This document shows positions 61,464-64,000 of a stretch of DNA of 64,000 nt, one piece after another. Source of the stretch: Roseovarius sp. M141 (lineage in GTDB: Bacteria; Pseudomonadota; Alphaproteobacteria; Rhodobacterales; Rhodobacteraceae); assembly GCF_024355225.1 (NCBI RefSeq), contig NZ_VCNH01000008.1, positions 1,984,001 to 2,048,000 of the forward strand. The letters are read 5' to 3'. A model generated the notes under the pieces. It worked only from the letters and a program-made list of their open reading frames with translations, was not told where the DNA came from and searched no databases. Position numbers and translations under genes: made by a program. The first letter of the stretch is position 1, and every line of letters begins with the position of its first letter.

Positions 61464-63329
61464 TTGACCATATCCTCACTCTCTCTCAACCCGATCAAGC
61501 GGGCGGCGACGCAGTTGCGTCCGCATGCAGCCTTGGTATTGTTCTTTGCGGTGCTGTTTGCGGTGACCGCATTCTTGATACCTCCGGGACTGGAACAACA
61601 GGCCATGATCCTGGTGGCGCTGGTGCTGGGGGGGTGTGCAGGATGGATCCTGCGTATGTCGTGGCGCGACACTGTATCGGAAACCCGCGCGGCTGATTCC
61701 TTGCGTATCTTGATCGAACATGACGCAGCGGCCAGCGTGGTGACCGGGCCTGACGGCGCGATCATTTGCTGCAACAACGCGGCACAGCGCGCCTACGAGG
61801 CCCAGCGATTCGATGCTTTGTCCGAGGTGCTGCAGCCGTTGATCGCGAACCCGGGTGCGATCCTGTATCGTCTTCAGACGCGCGCAGGTGTGCGCGGCGC
61901 GGCGCACGAGGATGTTGTAACGGGCGAGGGGCACGTGCGTCTGTCGGTCCACAGGGCCGGGGCGGACACGCTGCTGTGGAGGATTGAGAAATCCGCAGAC
62001 CTGGTGGCCCGGCGCAGTGATACGCTGCCACTGCCGATGCTGACGATCGGACGCAACAATGCGGTTCTTTACATGAATGACGCAGCGCGTCTGCTGTTTG
62101 GCGAGCGGGTTCGCACGCTTGATCTTATCTGTCCCGCGCTGCCGCTTCGTTCGGGGCAAATGAACGACGTCAGTACGCAGTCCGGCGTAGAATCGTGCCT
62201 CGTCGTCGAGTTGGAGGGTATCGCCGGGCGGCGCGAGGTCTTCCTGATGCCGGGCGTCACCGTAAATGCGACCGAAGGCCCGGCGGTGGAGTGGACCTTT
62301 TTCGATGAGTTGCCGGTGCCTTTACTAAAACTGGCGCGCGGCGGTACGATCGAACTGTGCAACCGCCCGGCAGCTGATCTTTTGGGGGCCGATGTGGCGA
62401 AAGGGCGGCAAATCACTGACCTGCTCGAAGGTTTGGGCCGCTCCATTCCTGATTGGCTGGAGGATTCCGCGCTTGCGCGGGGCGCGCTGCATTCGGAATT
62501 TCTGCGCGTGCGCCGGTCGGATCGCGAAGTGTTTGTACAGGTCACGCTGAACCGTACGATGGAAAACGGCGAGGTGATCCTGATCGCGGTTTTGAACGAC
62601 GCGACCGAGCTGAAATCGCTTGAAGCTCAGTTCGTCCAATCGCAAAAGATGCAGGCCATCGGCCAGTTGGCCGGGGGCGTCGCGCATGATTTCAATAACC
62701 TTCTTACCGCGATTTCAGGACATTGCGACCTTTTGCTACTCCGCCATGATCAGGGCGATTCGGACTATGGAGATTTGCTACAGATCAATCAGAACGCCAA
62801 TCGCGCTGCGTCGCTGGTGAACCAGCTTCTGGCGTATTCGCGCAAGCAGACCTTGCGCCCCGAAATCATGGACCTGCGCGACGCGATGTCGGACCTGACG
62901 CATCTGCTGAACAGGCTGGTCGGGGAAAAGGTGGTCTTGTCACTGAATCACGATCCGGCCCTATGGTCTATCCGCGCCGATAAACGCCAGTTCGAGCAGG
63001 TTGTGATGAACCTGGTCGTGAATGCGCGCGATGCCATGCCCGAGGGGGGCGAGATCCGGGTCGAGACGCAGAACGTCACACTGGACGCGCCCCTGCACCG
63101 TGACAGGGCAGTGGTGGCGCCGGGTGATTGGGTCCGGATCAGCGTCAGGGATGAGGGGATCGGCATTCCGCAGGATCGCTTGTCAAAGGTGTTTGAGCCG
63201 TTCTTTACGACCAAGCGCACTGGCGAGGGAACGGGATTGGGCCTTTCGACGGCCTACGGCATTGTCAAACAGACTGGCGGCTTTATCTTTGTCGACAGCG
63301 AGGAGGGGGGGGCACTACGTTTTTCCTGA
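61464..63329 (+). pseudogene. cckA: Cell-cycle histidine kinase CckA, kinase part (frame ends early at a G tract)
   Basis: 621 codons from a TTG start (AGGG about 9 bp upstream). It has two membrane segments (residues ~20-66), PAS-type regions (~85-380), the dimerisation box with phospho-accepting His408 (AGGVAHDFNNLLTAISGH), and a HATPase with N box (VVMNLVVNARDAMP), DEGIGIP, FEPFFTT and GTGLGLS. This is CckA, which feeds phosphate through ChpT to CtrA. The frame breaks at eight Gs (63305-63312). With nine Gs it would read SEEGGGTTFFLMF straight into the receiver. Here it ends ALRFS-stop at 63327-63329. This may be a sequencing error, a real split or a phase-variable tract. Confidence 0.85.
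63305..63312 (+). other. Eight-G homopolymer where cckA changes frame
   Basis: The run of eight Gs follows GAGGA. A -1 shift, or one extra G, joins the kinase and receiver frames exactly, with the expected GxGTTF motif restored. The kinase stop TGA (63327-63329) overlaps the receiver ATG (63329-63331) as TGATG. Confidence 0.85.
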
Positions 63330-63772
63330 TGTTCCCCGCACACGAAGCGGTGACGCTGCGCCCCACCCCAATCCAGAAGCCACAGATCGAGGTAACGCCG
63401 ACAGAGGGGCTTGTCCTGCTGGTCGAAGATGAGGCGCCGGTGCGCGCTTTTGCATCGCGCGCCCTCCAGATGCGTGGTTTTACCGTGCTAGAGGCAGAAT
63501 CAGCAGAAGAGGCGCTGAAAATCGTTGAGGATCCGACGATCACGATAGACGTCTTTGTCACGGATGTGGTGATGCCGGGCATGGATGGACCCAGCTGGGT
63601 GCAAAAGGCACTAAAGGTACGGCCCGACGTGCGTGTCGTCTTTGTGTCCGGCTACGCAGAAGAGGATTTTGGTGACACACAGGCGCGTATTCCCAACTCG
63701 GTCTTTTTGCCAAAACCGTTTTCCTTGACCGAACTGACAGAAGTCGTGCAGCAGCAAATGAGTGGCACATGA
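63329..63772 (+). pseudogene. cckA: CckA receiver domain, separated from kinase by frame change
   Basis: A 147-aa fragment from ATG 63329. It contains a complete receiver: acidic pocket LVEDEAPVRA, phospho-acceptor Asp79 (FVTDVVMPGMDG), Thr/Ser-like FVSGYA and Lys in FLPKPFS. It belongs to the C-terminus of hybrid CckA. If the frame break is real, the TGATG overlap could let ribosomes reinitiate and make it as a separate protein. Confidence 0.85.
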
Positions 63773-63885
63773 CAGGGGTGCCCCGTGGCGGGAGACTCAA
63801 GCACGGTGTGCGAGCAAACTTGACCTGGATGATGGCGCAGTGCACAGCGCGCAAATTCATGAACTGACAGTCAGGCGGGCATGCG

Positions 63886-63999
63886 TTATTCCAGTTCGGG
63901 GGCCATCAGGCCGGTCTCAATCGGCAGGTCGCGCATGTGTGGTGTGCCAGTGCTGACGTTGGATTGCTTGGCGGTCGCTGTGCGTGGCGGATCTGAAAT
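63886..63999 (-). CDS. Possible C-terminal end of a gene entering from the right edge
   Basis: An open - strand frame of 37 codons ends at a TAA (63886-63888). Its last residues read MRDLPIETGLMAPELE, a natural-looking protein tail. It would be convergent with cckA, and its 5' part lies outside the window. Too short to identify; it could be chance. Confidence 0.4.
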   Translation of the reverse strand: MSDPPRTATAKQSNVSTGTPHMRDLPIETGLMAPELE

Positions 64000-64000
64000 G

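Overview
The window looks like a chromosomal segment of an alphaproteobacterium of the Rhodobacterales (roseobacter group). The evidence is a high G+C coding style with dense, often 1-4 bp overlapping genes, a C4-type 5-aminolevulinate synthase (hemA), an iscR-iscS-sufBCDS operon with a one-cysteine IscR-like regulator, a cckA-type kinase with a CtrA-like box, the cysteine-free form of ribosomal protein L33, and sarcosine oxidase/Rieske/DMGDH-type methylamine catabolism. No phage, IS element, CRISPR array or plasmid function was seen. Species cannot be named from the sequence alone.

Layout. 1-10.2 kb is a catabolic island. On the + strand lie the end of a sarcosine-oxidase-alpha-like protein, a gamma-like subunit and a Rieske oxygenase. 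On the - strand, a HutC-type GntR regulator is followed by an M20 amidohydrolase, a diaminopropionate-ammonia-lyase-like PLP enzyme and an M24 metallo-hydrolase. A maleate-isomerase/EutA-like protein and a dimethylglycine-dehydrogenase-like flavoprotein run divergently. Two perfect 12-bp palindromes sit in the divergent promoter. 10.2-25 kb is housekeeping: a UPF0173 hydrolase, gatCA, a lipoprotein, an AmpD-like amidase, RNase P RNA (rnpB), rpmG, trmJ, ctaA, an M32 carboxypeptidase, gyrA, usg, a SYLF lipoprotein and hemB. 25-29.5 kb holds mfd and an alpha/beta hydrolase.

29.5-38.6 kb is the Fe-S assembly operon iscR-iscS-sufB-[FkbM methyltransferase]-[unknown]-sufC-sufD-[two Yip1-like membrane proteins]-sufS. 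An Irr/ICE-like palindrome lies in its promoter. tRNA-Arg(CCG) follows. 38.8-50.6 kb carries an M20 dipeptidase, hemA behind an FNR/FnrL-like box, a RodZ-like protein, ispG, a DsbA-like protein, amiC, a class A PBP and prfB. 50.9-54.8 kb carries a DUF2189-type membrane protein, an XRE regulator-Rieske oxygenase-71-aa protein module, and a small cold-shock-like protein. 54.8-58.5 kb holds ilvH and ilvI behind a leader-peptide attenuator, then a ureohydrolase. 58.7-63.8 kb holds guaB, an rsmB-like methyltransferase and cckA.

The most notable points are: (1) cckA is split into kinase and receiver frames at an eight-G tract and is preceded by a TTAA-N7-TTAA CtrA-like box; (2) the 1-10 kb island combines parts of ectoine-type and N-methyl-amine catabolism in an arrangement I do not recognise as a described pathway; (3) the suf operon carries two sugar-nucleotide-independent SAM-type proteins and two membrane proteins of unknown role; (4) an ilv leader peptide with an attenuator is readable base by base; (5) a 23-bp intergenic repeat occurs three times.
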